A stretch of 64,000 bases of DNA from PALSA-1006 sp041660815. GTDB lineage: Bacteria > Pseudomonadota > Gammaproteobacteria > Burkholderiales > Gallionellaceae. The notes under the pieces were generated by a model. It saw nothing but the letters and a program-made list of their open reading frames with translations, ran no database searches and was not told the origin of the DNA. Shown here in pieces: positions 36,318 through 45,077 of this stretch. Position numbers and translations under genes: made by a program. The DNA is taken from contig JBAZVN010000001.1 of the NCBI GenBank assembly GCA_041660815.1, forward strand, positions 434,001-498,000, in the 5' to 3' direction. How positions within the stretch are numbered: the stretch's first letter is position 1; each line of letters starts with the position of its first letter.

Positions 36318-36392
36318 CTATTGCCTGGGTGGACGCAAAGCCAGCACCACCACAGCAACCAACACGATCAAAATAATAAGTTCAATTAGCAT
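36318..36392 (-). CDS. Candidate 24-residue single-span membrane microprotein
   Basis: An ATG at 36392 with an AGTAGG ribosome-binding-like sequence opens a 24-codon frame. The product is one hydrophobic helix (LIELIILIVLVAVVVLAL) followed by RPPRQ. A charged short tail after a helix of this length is what small membrane proteins look like, but in this size range chance is a real alternative. It sits alone in the 377-base folE2-ogt gap next to a repeat. The remaining bases to 36548 hold nothing I can name. Confidence 0.3.
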   Translation of the reverse strand: MLIELIILIVLVAVVVLALRPPRQ

Positions 36393-36548
36393 TGCGGCCT
36401 ACTTGGGCGGGAGTTCAGGCGCGTAATATAGAGCGGAATTTATGATTTTCATAGCGGCTATTTTAGACGATGGGCTGCGGGATTAATATCTTCACTTTAT
36501 CGAAATTCCCCCCAACACGCTGGAATCACACATAAAATACCGAGTCAA

Positions 36549-37022
36549 ATGAACTCAGCCGATATCCATCAAGTACAAATACTCACTCCAATCGGTGCAT
36601 TAACAATTTATTGTCGCAATGAGTTTCTCACTGAAATAAAATTTACCAATATAAATAATAAGTTATATTGTACCCATAATGCTTTCACTCGTGAGGTTGC
36701 ACGGCAATTAGACGCCTATTTCAAATCTGCCGACTTCCAGTTTGATTTGCCGCTCAACTATTCAGCGACGCCTCATCAGGAAAAAGTATGGCGCGCGTTA
36801 ATGGATATTCCACGCGGCCACGTTAAAACCTACGGTGAGCTCGCGACCTTGTTGCATTCCAGTCCGCGTGCGATTGGCCAAGCTTGCGGCGCGAATCCGA
36901 TTCCCATTGTTATTCCCTGTCACCGTGTAGTCAGCAAAGCTGGTTTGGGTGGCTTCATGCATCAAGCCCAAGGTGAATTTTTGGACATCAAACGGCAGTT
37001 ATTGGCACATGAACAACACTGA
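36549..37022 (+). CDS. ogt: Methylated-DNA-protein-cysteine S-methyltransferase
   Basis: 157 residues. The active site PCHRV is at about 121-125 (IPIVIPCHRVVSKAG), preceded by the DNA-binding helix-turn-helix segment with SSPRAIGQACGANP. It transfers the alkyl group from O6-methylguanine or O4-methylthymine to its own cysteine. It overlaps the xerD start by 14 bases, so the two are probably co-translated. No Ada regulatory domain is present. Confidence 0.93.
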   Translation: MNSADIHQVQILTPIGALTIYCRNEFLTEIKFTNINNKLYCTHNAFTREVARQLDAYFKSADFQFDLPLNYSATPHQEKVWRALMDIPRGHVKTYGELATLLHSSPRAIGQACGANPIPIVIPCHRVVSKAGLGGFMHQAQGEFLDIKRQLLAHEQH

Positions 37023-37905
37023 TCTTCTAGATGAATTTTGTGATGCACTGTGGCTGGAAGACGGCCTGTCGCGCAACACACTGGAAAGTTACCGGCGCGA
37101 TTTGCACAAATTTGCCGAATGGCTAAATACTCAACATAGCAAACCGGTTGCGGAAGCCGGTCATGCCGATATTCAGGGATTTCTGGCACATTTATTCACC
37201 GATGAAAGCGCCAAGGCCAGCAGCACCAGTCGCGCCATTTCCAGCCTGAAACGCCTGTTTCGCTATCTGCTTCGCCAAAATAAAATTCTCATTGATCCGA
37301 CTTTGCAAATTGCCACGCCTAAATTGCCGCGCACCCTGCCCAAAACTCTCACCGAAGCGGACGTTGAATTATTATTAAACGCACCGGATGTCGGGACTCC
37401 ACTCGGAATGCGCGACCGCACCATGTTCGAGGTGTTATATGCCACCGGCTTGCGCGTTACCGAGCTGGTCGGCCTAAGCATCGCCCAGGTGAGCCTCGAT
37501 ATGGGCGTTGTACGTGTCATGGGCAAAGGCAGTAAAGAACGCCTGGTTCCGCTGGGAGAAGAAGCACTGGATTGGCTGCAAAAATATATCACCGAGATGC
37601 GTCCGATTCTATTGTCGGGGAAATTATCCGATGCGTTATTTGTAACGCAGCGCGGCAGCGCAATGACACGCCAAATGTTCTGGTATTTGATTAAACGCCA
37701 TGCCAGACAAGGCGGCTTGAACAAACCTTTGTCACCGCATACCTTGCGCCACGCGTTTGCCACGCACCTGCTGAATCATGGCGCCGATTTGCGCGTGGTG
37801 CAAATGTTACTCGGGCACTCGGATATTTCCACCACGCAAATTTATACCCACGTAGCGCGTGAAAGACTTAAATCCTTGCATGCCAAACACCATCCGCGCG
37901 GATAG
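37009..37905 (+). CDS. xerD: Site-specific tyrosine recombinase XerD
   Basis: 298 residues from the ATG at 37009, the usual XerD length; a longer frame runs back into ogt but has no family match there. The N-terminal SAM-like domain is followed by the catalytic domain with the R-K-HxxR-H-Y set: ATGLRVTELVGL, GKGSKERLVPLG, HTLRHAFATHLL, GHSDISTTQIYTHV. With XerC it resolves chromosome dimers at dif. No dif site was identified here. Confidence 0.93.
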   Translation: MNNTDLLDEFCDALWLEDGLSRNTLESYRRDLHKFAEWLNTQHSKPVAEAGHADIQGFLAHLFTDESAKASSTSRAISSLKRLFRYLLRQNKILIDPTLQIATPKLPRTLPKTLTEADVELLLNAPDVGTPLGMRDRTMFEVLYATGLRVTELVGLSIAQVSLDMGVVRVMGKGSKERLVPLGEEALDWLQKYITEMRPILLSGKLSDALFVTQRGSAMTRQMFWYLIKRHARQGGLNKPLSPHTLRHAFATHLLNHGADLRVVQMLLGHSDISTTQIYTHVARERLKSLHAKHHPRG

Positions 37906-38001
37906 TGCAAGTTGTATTTATCGCAGCGATCTATACATAAATTGCTGTACCCCTGTTGCATTGGTTAAAATGCCCGACTTTCGTAACTAGAAATACCCAA
38001 G

Positions 38002-38238
38002 ATGTCCGCAAAATCCCAAAAAGTTTTACCTTTCGAGGCGGCTGTTGCCGAGTTAGAACAAGTGGTTGCCGATATGGAATCCGGCAAGTTGTCGCTGGAA
38101 GACTCTTTGGCTGCGTATCAGCGCGGTGCCGAGCTTCTAAAACAATGCCGCACTCGCCTGGATGATGCACAGCAGCAAGTGCGTATTTTAGAAGAAGGTG
38201 TGTTAAAAAATTTCTCCGATAAGGCTGATGATGTCTGA
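38002..38238 (+). CDS. xseB: Exodeoxyribonuclease VII small subunit
   Basis: 78 residues. The family pattern FEAAVAELEQVVADMESGKLSLEDSLAAYQRGAEL is complete (about residues 12-46). It forms a complex with XseA, which degrades single-stranded DNA from both ends. It overlaps ispA by eleven bases in the conserved xseB-ispA-dxs arrangement. Confidence 0.95.
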   Translation: MSAKSQKVLPFEAAVAELEQVVADMESGKLSLEDSLAAYQRGAELLKQCRTRLDDAQQQVRILEEGVLKNFSDKADDV

Positions 38239-39121
38239 TTTTCAAACCTGGATTAGCGCACACCAGCAACGCTTTGAAGACGTATTAAAGCGACTTTTAC
38301 CTGCGGCGGACATCGCCCCGCAGCGGTTGCATGCGGCCATGCGCTACAGCGTATTGGACGGCGGAAAACGCGTGCGCCCTTTGCTGGCTTTTGCCGCGGG
38401 CGAGCTGGCGGAAGCGGAAATTGAACGTGTCAATTATGCGGCGGCCGCCGTTGAGCTGATTCACGCCTATTCACTGGTGCACGATGATATGCCGTGTATG
38501 GATAACGATGTATTGCGCCGTGGCAAGCCCACTTGCCATGTTGAATACGATGAGGCAACGGCACTGCTGGTTGGCGATGCGCTGCAAAGCTTGGCATTTC
38601 AATTGTTATCCGGCTCAGAGTTGGCTTCCGATCCGGCACGCCAATTAAAAATGGTAAAACTGCTCGCGGTGGCCTCCGGGTCGCACGGCATGGCCGGCGG
38701 ACAAGCTTTTGATCTGGACAGTGTCGGCAAACAACTCGATTTGTCCGAGCTTGAATTTATGCACATCCATAAAACCGGTGCCCTGATTCGTGCCGCAATT
38801 TTATTGGGCGCGCATTGCGGCAATGCCTTGAATATCGCGCAGCTTGACAAGTTGGATCACTACGGCAAATGCGTCGGCTTGGCTTTTCAGGTAGTCGATG
38901 ACGTATTGGATGCCGAAGCCGATACAGCCACGCTGGGTAAAACCGCCGGAAAAGATGCTGACAACGACAAGCCAACCTATGTAACATTGCTGGGAGCGGC
39001 GGCGGCGAAAAAAATGGCCGCCGAATTACATCAGGAAGCCCTGCAGTCCCTGACAGAATTTGGCGATAAAGCACAAAGACTCCGCGAACTGGCCGACTTT
39101 ATCGTGATGAGAAAATTTTGA
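38228..39121 (+). CDS. ispA: Geranyl/farnesyl diphosphate synthase
   Basis: 297 residues (two adjacent ATG codons at 38228 and 38231). Both aspartate-rich motifs are visible: DDMPCMDND at about 84-92 and DDVLD near 222. It condenses isopentenyl and allylic diphosphates to farnesyl diphosphate for ubiquinone and undecaprenyl lipids. It is flanked by xseB and dxs and overlaps both, so the isoprenoid genes are co-expressed. Confidence 0.95.
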   Translation: MMSDFQTWISAHQQRFEDVLKRLLPAADIAPQRLHAAMRYSVLDGGKRVRPLLAFAAGELAEAEIERVNYAAAAVELIHAYSLVHDDMPCMDNDVLRRGKPTCHVEYDEATALLVGDALQSLAFQLLSGSELASDPARQLKMVKLLAVASGSHGMAGGQAFDLDSVGKQLDLSELEFMHIHKTGALIRAAILLGAHCGNALNIAQLDKLDHYGKCVGLAFQVVDDVLDAEADTATLGKTAGKDADNDKPTYVTLLGAAAAKKMAAELHQEALQSLTEFGDKAQRLRELADFIVMRKF

Positions 39122-40956
39122 AACAGCCCATCCTTAAAAATATTAACAGTCCCGCAGACTTGCGCCAGCTGGAGCGCAAGCAATTGCCGCAGCTGGCCGA
39201 AGAATTGCGTTCCTTTCTCATTGAATCCGTTAGTAAAACCGGTGGGCATCTATCTTCCAATCTGGGCACCGTCGAACTGACCATTGCCCTGCATTATGTG
39301 TTTAACACGCCCATTGATAAACTGGTTTGGGATGTTGGACACCAAACTTATTCGCACAAAATTCTGACCGGTCGCCGTGAGGCCATGCATACCCTGCGCA
39401 TGCAAGGCGGCATAACGGGCTTCCCCAAGCGCGAAGAAAGTATCTATGACACATTCGGCACCGGCCACTCCAGCACGTCCATTTCGGCCGCGTTGGGCAT
39501 GGCGGTAGCCGCACGCTTAGCCGGCCGAGACAATCGCTCCGTCGCAATCATCGGTGACGGTGCGCTGACCGGCGGTATGGCATTTGAAGCGCTGAATAAT
39601 GCGGGTGCAATTGATGCCAATTTGCTGGTGATCTTAAATGACAACGACATGTCTATCTCCACGCCGGTGGGCGCGCTGAATAACTATCTTGCAAAACTTC
39701 TTTCGGGAAGCTTTTATGCGGCAATGCGCCGCGGCAGTGAAAAAATATTGAAGGGCATGCCGCCGGTTCTGGATTTCGCCAAACGTGCCGAGGAGCATGT
39801 TAAAGGCATGGTCACGCCGAGCACGCTTTTTGAAGAACTGGGCTTTAATTATATCGGCCCGATTGACGGACACGACCTCGATACGCTGGTGACCACACTG
39901 CATAATATTCGTGAATTGGAAGGCCCCCAATTTCTGCATATCGTCACGCAAAAGGGCAAAGGCTATCCGCACGCCGAAGGTGACAGCGTGCTGTATCACG
40001 GCGTCAGCCAATTCGATCCGGCGCAAGGCATCATCTGCAAGCCGGTGACAAAAAAAACCTACACGCATATTTTTGGCGACTGGCTGTGCGACATGGCGGC
40101 CACCGATGACAAGCTGATCGGAATCACGCCCGCCATGTGCGAAGGCTCGGGAATGACAGACTTTGCGGATAAATTTCCGGATCGCTACTTTGATGTTGGC
40201 ATCGCCGAACAGCATGCGCTCACTTTTGCGGCTGGAATGGCATGTGAAGGATTTAAACCGGTTGTGGCGATTTATTCGACGTTTTTACAGCGCGCTTATG
40301 ATCAATTAATTCATGATATCGCCATCCAAAATCTGCCGGTCATGCTGGCCATTGATCGCGGCGGCCTGGTCGGCGCGGATGGTGCTACTCATGCGGGCAG
40401 TTTCGACCTGAGCTTTTTGCGCTGCATTCCGAACATGACCGTCATGGCGCCTGCGGATGAAAATGAATGCCGGCAAATGCTGAGCACCGCGTACCGGATG
40501 AACTCACCCACTGCGGTGCGCTACCCGCGCGGCTGCGGCCCGGGGGTACAAGTTGATTCTGCGTTAGCCACACTTAGCGTGGGAAAAGCCGAGCTGCGCC
40601 GCCAGGGTGAACACATCGCGCTACTCGCTTTCGGCTCGATGCTGACGCCTGCATTACAGGCGGCTGAATCGCTGAATGCGACTGTGGTAAATATGCGCTT
40701 CATTAAACCATTGGATGAAAACATCATTCTGGAATTAGCACGCAGTCATCGCCTGCTGGTCACCCTTGAAGAAAACACCATTCAGGGCGGCGCGGGTAGT
40801 GCGGTTGCGGAATGTTTAGCGCAACATGGCGTCTCTGTGAAAATCCTACAACTCGGCTTGCCGGATCAATTCGTCGAGCAGGGTGATCATAAAAAATTGC
40901 TGGCAGACTGCGGTCTGGACGCCGATGGCATCATCAAATCAATTACCGCCGCATAG
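39118..40956 (+). CDS. dxs: 1-deoxy-D-xylulose-5-phosphate synthase
   Basis: 612 residues. The start is a TTG at 39118 overlapping the ispA stop (TTGA); no ATG lies near, and the family N-terminus (INSPADLRQL) follows directly. The TPP motif GDGALTGGMAFEAL begins near residue 145 and ends in LNDND near 175. The transketolase-like middle and C-terminal domains follow. It condenses pyruvate and glyceraldehyde-3-phosphate in the MEP isoprenoid pathway. Confidence 0.95.
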   Translation: MKQPILKNINSPADLRQLERKQLPQLAEELRSFLIESVSKTGGHLSSNLGTVELTIALHYVFNTPIDKLVWDVGHQTYSHKILTGRREAMHTLRMQGGITGFPKREESIYDTFGTGHSSTSISAALGMAVAARLAGRDNRSVAIIGDGALTGGMAFEALNNAGAIDANLLVILNDNDMSISTPVGALNNYLAKLLSGSFYAAMRRGSEKILKGMPPVLDFAKRAEEHVKGMVTPSTLFEELGFNYIGPIDGHDLDTLVTTLHNIRELEGPQFLHIVTQKGKGYPHAEGDSVLYHGVSQFDPAQGIICKPVTKKTYTHIFGDWLCDMAATDDKLIGITPAMCEGSGMTDFADKFPDRYFDVGIAEQHALTFAAGMACEGFKPVVAIYSTFLQRAYDQLIHDIAIQNLPVMLAIDRGGLVGADGATHAGSFDLSFLRCIPNMTVMAPADENECRQMLSTAYRMNSPTAVRYPRGCGPGVQVDSALATLSVGKAELRRQGEHIALLAFGSMLTPALQAAESLNATVVNMRFIKPLDENIILELARSHRLLVTLEENTIQGGAGSAVAECLAQHGVSVKILQLGLPDQFVEQGDHKKLLADCGLDADGIIKSITAA

Positions 40957-40984
40957 TTTTTTTCCGGCTTTGATTCTGTTCTGC

Positions 40985-41014
40985 TTGCCATTCTTGAGCG
41001 AATTGTCGTAGAAT
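40985..41014 (+). promoter_or_regulatory. Candidate sigma-70 promoter of the rpsP operon
   Basis: TTGCCA at 40985-40990, 18 spacer bases and TAGAAT at 41009-41014 lie 49 bases before rpsP. The match is good but unproved. A GTTTGGCCAAAT-like dyad in the leader (about 41025-41041) might be regulatory. Confidence 0.4.
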
Positions 41015-41062
41015 TCGCGCCCTTTGGCATTTGGCCAAACAAATTTTTATTGGGTTTTGACT

Positions 41063-41317
41063 ATGGTAATCATTCGTATGTCTCGCGGCGGCTCTAAAAA
41101 CCGTCCATTTTTCAATGTTGTTGTGGCTGATTCGCGCAATCGTCGCGATGGTCGTTTCATTGAGCGCGTGGGTTTTTATAACCCATTGGCAGCCGAAGGC
41201 CAGGAAGGCCTGCGTTTAGATTTGGGACGCGTGACCCATTGGCAGGAAAAAGGCGCGCAATTAAGCGACGCCGTTGCCAAACTGGTTAAGCGTGCCGGTG
41301 CAACAGTCACAGCCTAA
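41063..41317 (+). CDS. rpsP: 30S ribosomal protein S16
   Basis: 84 residues from the ATG at 41063, which gives the universal N-terminus MVIIRMSRGGSKNRPFF. A longer frame upstream is not supported. The signature RDGRFIERVGFYNP is intact. It assembles early in the 30S subunit. It leads the conserved rpsP-rimM-trmD-rplS operon. Confidence 0.97.
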   Translation: MVIIRMSRGGSKNRPFFNVVVADSRNRRDGRFIERVGFYNPLAAEGQEGLRLDLGRVTHWQEKGAQLSDAVAKLVKRAGATVTA

Positions 41318-41330
41318 CGCAACCGACCCC

Positions 41331-41831
41331 ATGGTCGTCATGGGGCGCATTGTTGGCGCGCAGGGAATTCTGGGCTGGGTGAAAGTACAAACTTTTACCG
41401 AGTATCTGGATGGTTTGCTCGACTATGATGAATGGTATCTGGGCAACGATAAACAGCCGTGGCGCAAGGTAGAAGTGTTGGAAGCCAATGTGCATGGAAA
41501 AATTCTGGTGGCAAAGCTGCCCGGGATTTTGGATCGCACCACTGCCGAACAATGCAAAGGCCTATTGGTTGCAGTACATCGCGATAGCTTACCCAAACAG
41601 GAAACAGGCGAATATTACTGGTCAGACTTGATCGGTATGCAGGTTGTTAACCTGACCGATGAAACGCTTGGAACCGTCGCCACCCTGCTGGAAACCGGCG
41701 CGAACGATGTGCTCAGCGTGCGCGATGCAGCCGGCAAAGAATTATTGATTCCCTTTATTGCCAGCGTCATTCAGCAGGTTAACGTGGCAGAAAAAGTAAT
41801 CCGTGTAGATTGGCAAGCAGACTATATTTAG
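41331..41831 (+). CDS. rimM: 16S rRNA processing/30S maturation factor RimM
   Basis: 166 residues from the ATG at 41331. The N-terminal barrel has VMGRIVGAQGILGWVKV and the PRC-barrel half has YYWSDLIGMQVVNL and VLSVRDAAGKELLIPF. RimM binds S19 and assists maturation of the 30S head. It lies 13 bases after rpsP and nine before trmD. No strong ribosome-binding site is visible, so coupling to rpsP is likely. Confidence 0.95.
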   Translation: MVVMGRIVGAQGILGWVKVQTFTEYLDGLLDYDEWYLGNDKQPWRKVEVLEANVHGKILVAKLPGILDRTTAEQCKGLLVAVHRDSLPKQETGEYYWSDLIGMQVVNLTDETLGTVATLLETGANDVLSVRDAAGKELLIPFIASVIQQVNVAEKVIRVDWQADYI

Positions 41832-41840
41832 GGTGCCCGA

Positions 41841-42617
41841 ATGCGTTTTGATGTCGTAACATTGTTCCCTGAAATGTTCGACGCGATTACCCGCTACGGA
41901 ATAACGCGACGCGCAGCGGAACAAAAACGCTTCGAATTGCAAACGTGGAATCCGCGTGATTTCACCAGCGACAATCACCGCACCGTGGATGATCGCCCCT
42001 TCGGTGGCGGCCCCGGCATGGTGATGCTGATAGAGCCACTGGCACAGGCAATTAGCGCCGCGAAAGTGGCGCAACAGGCAGCAGGCTTCACAAGAACTCG
42101 TGTGATTCATTTGTCGCCGCAGGGCAAACCACTCACCCATGAAGTGGTGAAAGAATTACAGGCGCAAAACGAAGGCTTGGTTTTATTGGCGAGTCGTTAC
42201 GAAGGCGTGGATGAGCGCCTGATTACGCGCTATATAGATGAAGAAATATCCATCGGAGATTATGTATTATCCGGTGGTGAGTTGGCAGCAATGGTGTTGA
42301 TCGACAGTTTGGTACGGCAGCTTCCCGGTGTTTTGGGTGATGCCGAATCAGCGCAGCAAGATTCGTTTGTAAACGGTCTGTTGGATTGTCCCCATTACAC
42401 GCGCCCGGAAGTTTATAACGGTGAGGGTGTTCCTGATGTTTTAATGTCGGGACACCACGCCGAAATAGAGAAGTGGCGATTGAAGCAGTCTTTAGGTCGG
42501 ACTGCGGAACGTCGCCCGGATTTGCTGGCATCACGCCAGTTAACAAAACAGGAAGCTCGGCTACTGGCAGAGTACCAGCAGGAACAAGCCTCCGCACAAC
42601 AAGAGGAAACAAAATGA
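41841..42617 (+). CDS. trmD: tRNA (guanine-N1)-methyltransferase
   Basis: 258 residues. The trefoil-knot SAM-binding region is visible as LLASRYEGVDERLI and SIGDYVLSGGELAAMVLID, and the N-terminus MRFDVVTLFPEMFDAI is typical. It methylates G37 of tRNAs reading CNN codons and prevents +1 frameshifting. It overlaps rplS by four bases (ATGA). Confidence 0.96.
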   Translation: MRFDVVTLFPEMFDAITRYGITRRAAEQKRFELQTWNPRDFTSDNHRTVDDRPFGGGPGMVMLIEPLAQAISAAKVAQQAAGFTRTRVIHLSPQGKPLTHEVVKELQAQNEGLVLLASRYEGVDERLITRYIDEEISIGDYVLSGGELAAMVLIDSLVRQLPGVLGDAESAQQDSFVNGLLDCPHYTRPEVYNGEGVPDVLMSGHHAEIEKWRLKQSLGRTAERRPDLLASRQLTKQEARLLAEYQQEQASAQQEETK

Positions 42618-42991
42618 ATCTGATCGCAATACTTGAAAAAGAAGAAATCGCCCGTCTGGGTAAAACAATCCCCAATTTCGCGCCTGGCGATACCGTGATT
42701 GTGAATGTAAACGTGGTTGAAGGTGAGCGCAAGCGTACCCAGTCTTTTGAAGGCGTGGTTATTGCCAAGCGCAACAAGAGCCTGAACTCATCATTTATCG
42801 TGCGTAAAGTATCTTCCGGCGAAGGCGTGGAACGTACTTTCCAAACTTACTCTCCCTCCATCGAAAGCATTGAAGTAAAGCGTCGCGGCGATGTGCGCCG
42901 TGCCAAGCTCTACTACTTGCGTGATCGTTCCGGCAAATCGGCACGTATCAAAGAAAAATTGGCACCGCGTAAAGTCGTCGCTGCTGCTTAA
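42614..42991 (+). CDS. rplS: 50S ribosomal protein L19
   Basis: 125 residues from the ATG at 42614, which overlaps the trmD stop and follows a GAGGAAAC site. The motifs GDTVIVNVNVVEG, RTQSFEGVVIAKRN and RAKLYYLRDRSGKSARIKEK are typical. It lies at the 30S-50S interface. It ends the operon and is followed by a terminator. Confidence 0.97.
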   Translation: MNLIAILEKEEIARLGKTIPNFAPGDTVIVNVNVVEGERKRTQSFEGVVIAKRNKSLNSSFIVRKVSSGEGVERTFQTYSPSIESIEVKRRGDVRRAKLYYLRDRSGKSARIKEKLAPRKVVAAA

Positions 42992-43013
42992 TTTTTTCGC
43001 ATCGGATGCAAGC

Positions 43014-43043
43014 AAGGGGAGCTTCGGCTCCCTTTTGTTTTTG
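43014..43043 (+). terminator. Rho-independent terminator of the rpsP-rplS operon
   Basis: The stem (A)AGGGGAGC with loop TTCG and GCTCCCTT is followed by TTGTTTTTG. A UUCG-type tetraloop on a GC-rich stem marks a strong terminator. Confidence 0.92.
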
Positions 43044-43080
43044 TGGCAAATTAATCATGAATCAAGGTATCCTCTCCGCC

Positions 43081-44061
43081 ATGAATTCTCCGACCTTTTC
43101 TTCACTCACACCCGATAGCGTGCTCAACGCACTGGAAAGCATCGGCCAGCGCTGCGACGGTCGGCTGCTGGCTTTAAACAGCTACGAGAACCGCGTCTAT
43201 CAAATCGGCATTGAAGACGGCGCCCCGCTGGTGGCAAAATTTTATCGTCCGGCGCGCTGGTCTGATGCCGCCATTTTGGAAGAGCATACTTTCGTGCAAC
43301 AGCTTGTTGAGCGTGAAATTCCGGTGGTTGCGGCGTTGACGATCAATGGAACAACCCTGCAGTACTTTGAGGGATTTCGTTTTTCCGTCTTTCCCAAACA
43401 CGGCGGACGCGCGCCGGAATTGGAAAATCGTGATACCTTGGAATGGCTGGGACGATTTCTGGGACGCATTCATGCGCTCGGTGTCATCAGTGAATATCAA
43501 CATCGCCCCACGCTGAATATTGAAAATTTCGGCCTCGAACCGCGTGACTATTTATTAGCCAATGGCTTCATTCCCGCCGATATTCGGGCCGCTTATTCCA
43601 GCGTCATTGATCAAGCGTTACAAGGTGTGGAACACTGCTATGCGCGCGCCGGAAAAGTAGCCAACCTGCGCCTGCATGGCGACTGTCACGCCGGCAATGT
43701 ATTGTGGACCGATGACGGGCCGCACTTTGTTGATTTTGACGACAGCCGCATGGGGCCGGCAGTGCAGGATTTGTGGATGCTGCTGTCCGGGGAACGCGAA
43801 GATCGCGTGCGACAAATGGGCGATGTTCTCGCCGGCTACGAAGATTTTTGCGAATTCAATCCGCGCGAATTGCATCTCATCGAAGCATTGCGCACCCTGC
43901 GCCTGATCCATTACTCTGCCTGGTTAGCCAGACGCTGGGATGATGCCGCTTTCAAACAAGCGTTCCCCTGGTTCAACACCCAGCATTATTGGCAGGACAG
44001 AATTCTGGAATTACGCGAGCAAATTGCGCTCATGGAAGAACCTCCCCTATGGCAACCCTAA
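43081..44061 (+). CDS. srkA: Stress response kinase A (YihE/SrkA family)
   Basis: 326 residues from the ATG at 43081, which aligns the N-terminus with E. coli SrkA. An ATG eight codons earlier lies closer to the terminator and is less likely. Choline-kinase-like motifs are LNSYENRVYQIG near residue 32, LRLHGDCHAGNVLW near 195 (catalytic loop) and FVDFDDSRMGPAVQDLWML (metal binding). The E. coli protein is a Ser/Thr kinase that counters stress-induced death. It overlaps the next gene by 13 bases. Confidence 0.9.
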   Translation: MNSPTFSSLTPDSVLNALESIGQRCDGRLLALNSYENRVYQIGIEDGAPLVAKFYRPARWSDAAILEEHTFVQQLVEREIPVVAALTINGTTLQYFEGFRFSVFPKHGGRAPELENRDTLEWLGRFLGRIHALGVISEYQHRPTLNIENFGLEPRDYLLANGFIPADIRAAYSSVIDQALQGVEHCYARAGKVANLRLHGDCHAGNVLWTDDGPHFVDFDDSRMGPAVQDLWMLLSGEREDRVRQMGDVLAGYEDFCEFNPRELHLIEALRTLRLIHYSAWLARRWDDAAFKQAFPWFNTQHYWQDRILELREQIALMEEPPLWQP

Positions 44062-44459
44062 CAAAGAAAAGCAAGACCACTTTTTGCCCGTGCGCCAGCA
44101 ACAAAAATTACGCTGACTGCTGTGGACGCTATTTGGACAATGCCGAACCGGCGCCCAATGCCGAAGCCCTCATGCGCTCACGCTTCACCGCCTACACGCT
44201 ATTACGCGAAGATTATCTGCTGACAACCTGGCATCCCTCCACCCGCCCGGCGGCATTACATCTTAAAGACGATCAACCCACACAATGGATTGATCTTGAA
44301 ATAATTAAATATAAACAGCATGATACAAATAATGCATTGGTGGAATTTGTGGCGCGCTACAAAGTGAACGGACGCGCTTTTAAAATGCACGAGATCAGTC
44401 AATTCGTGTATGAGGCGGGATGCTGGCTGTATACAGAAGGAAAGATCATCCAAGCTTAG
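44049..44459 (+). CDS. YchJ-like (UPF0225) SEC-C domain protein
   Basis: 136 residues from the ATG at 44049. An N-terminal zinc-binding SEC-C motif (CPCASNKNYADCCGRYL, residues 13-29) is followed by the YchJ NTF2-like domain with ALMRSRFTAYTL and YLLTTWHPSTRP. Function is unknown; SEC-C motifs often mediate protein binding. It overlaps srkA and is the last gene before the accessory island. Confidence 0.85.
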   Translation: MATLTKKSKTTFCPCASNKNYADCCGRYLDNAEPAPNAEALMRSRFTAYTLLREDYLLTTWHPSTRPAALHLKDDQPTQWIDLEIIKYKQHDTNNALVEFVARYKVNGRAFKMHEISQFVYEAGCWLYTEGKIIQA

Positions 44460-44780
44460 CAAGAAATCATGCCAATCGCGCCTCAACCGGGCATCATATG
44501 ATTCATCCAACTGTATTTGTAAATAGCTGCGGTGCCAACCAGGCATAACGAAGCGCCGCCATTCTGGCCGGCATAATTTCTCCACAACCCCGTATGTCCT
44601 AAACACAACCAACGTTGTGCGGCTGCACGCATTTCCAAGCCGGGAATATGCCCGCACTGCCACTCCTCGTCACCAGCGCCGCTGGAATTACTTGATGATG
44701 AAAACCATCAAATGAAATACGGCGACTCGCGAACTGTAAATCATGCTTTACGTTATGTATTTCATGAATCATAATGCGGC
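44460..44780. other. Gene-free stretch at the left edge of the accessory island
   Basis: No reading frame with family support is seen. The last 35 bases hold the toxin-antitoxin promoter. A minus-strand frame of about 135 codons through here lacks a start signal and recognisable motifs, so I read the rest as decayed sequence or a chromosome-island junction. Confidence 0.5.
44747..44775 (+). promoter_or_regulatory. Candidate promoter and operator of the toxin-antitoxin pair
   Basis: TTTACG (44747-44752), 17 spacer bases and CATAAT (44770-44775) form a good promoter. TTATG at 44753 and CATAA at 44770 are inverted arms overlapping the spacer and -10, with the palindrome TTCATGAA between them, a plausible autoregulatory operator. 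The toxin ATG is at 44781, where transcription would begin, so the message may be nearly leaderless. Confidence 0.4.
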
Positions 44781-45071
44781 ATGAAAATACTTGAAAAAAC
44801 CAACGAGTATGAAAACTGGTTTAATGACCTGAAAGATAAGCTGGTACGCGCGCGGATTGCGGCGCGCATTCGACGCCTGAGCGAAGGTAATGCTGGCGAT
44901 GTTGAACCTGTTGGTGAGGGTGTAAGCGAAATGCGTATGCACTTTGGTAGTGGCTGGCGCGTGTATTACACCGAACGCCACGGCACACTGATTATTTTGT
45001 TGGCGGGTGGCAAAAAAAGCACTCAAAAACGTGACATTAAACTTGCGCTGGAATTGGCGCGCAACCTTTAG
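44781..45071 (+). CDS. RelE/HigB-type toxin (addiction module killer protein)
   Basis: 96 residues. The pattern YENWFNDLKDKLVRARIAARIRRL, VGEGVSEMRMHFGSGWRVYYTE and a C-terminal GGKKSTQKRDI matches the phage Gp49-like HigB killer family with a RelE fold. Such toxins cleave mRNA at the ribosome. The antitoxin follows six bases later, the toxin-first order normal for HigBA. No clear ribosome-binding site precedes it. Confidence 0.87.
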   Translation: MKILEKTNEYENWFNDLKDKLVRARIAARIRRLSEGNAGDVEPVGEGVSEMRMHFGSGWRVYYTERHGTLIILLAGGKKSTQKRDIKLALELARNL

Positions 45072-45077
45072 GAGAAC

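Noticed and set aside
36107..36358. An 83-codon minus-strand frame across the folE2 end and the repeat
   Set aside because: It runs antisense to folE2 and through the MITE-like repeat, with no coding features.
37009..37905. The xerD gene as an integron or phage integrase
   Set aside because: Length, motifs and placement in a core gene run match housekeeping XerD, and it lacks the extra helix region expected of IntI.
44256..44663. A 135-codon minus-strand frame past the YchJ-like gene
   Set aside because: It is mostly antisense to a recognised gene and has no start signal. The WHRSYLQIQLDES stretch did not match a family I could name.
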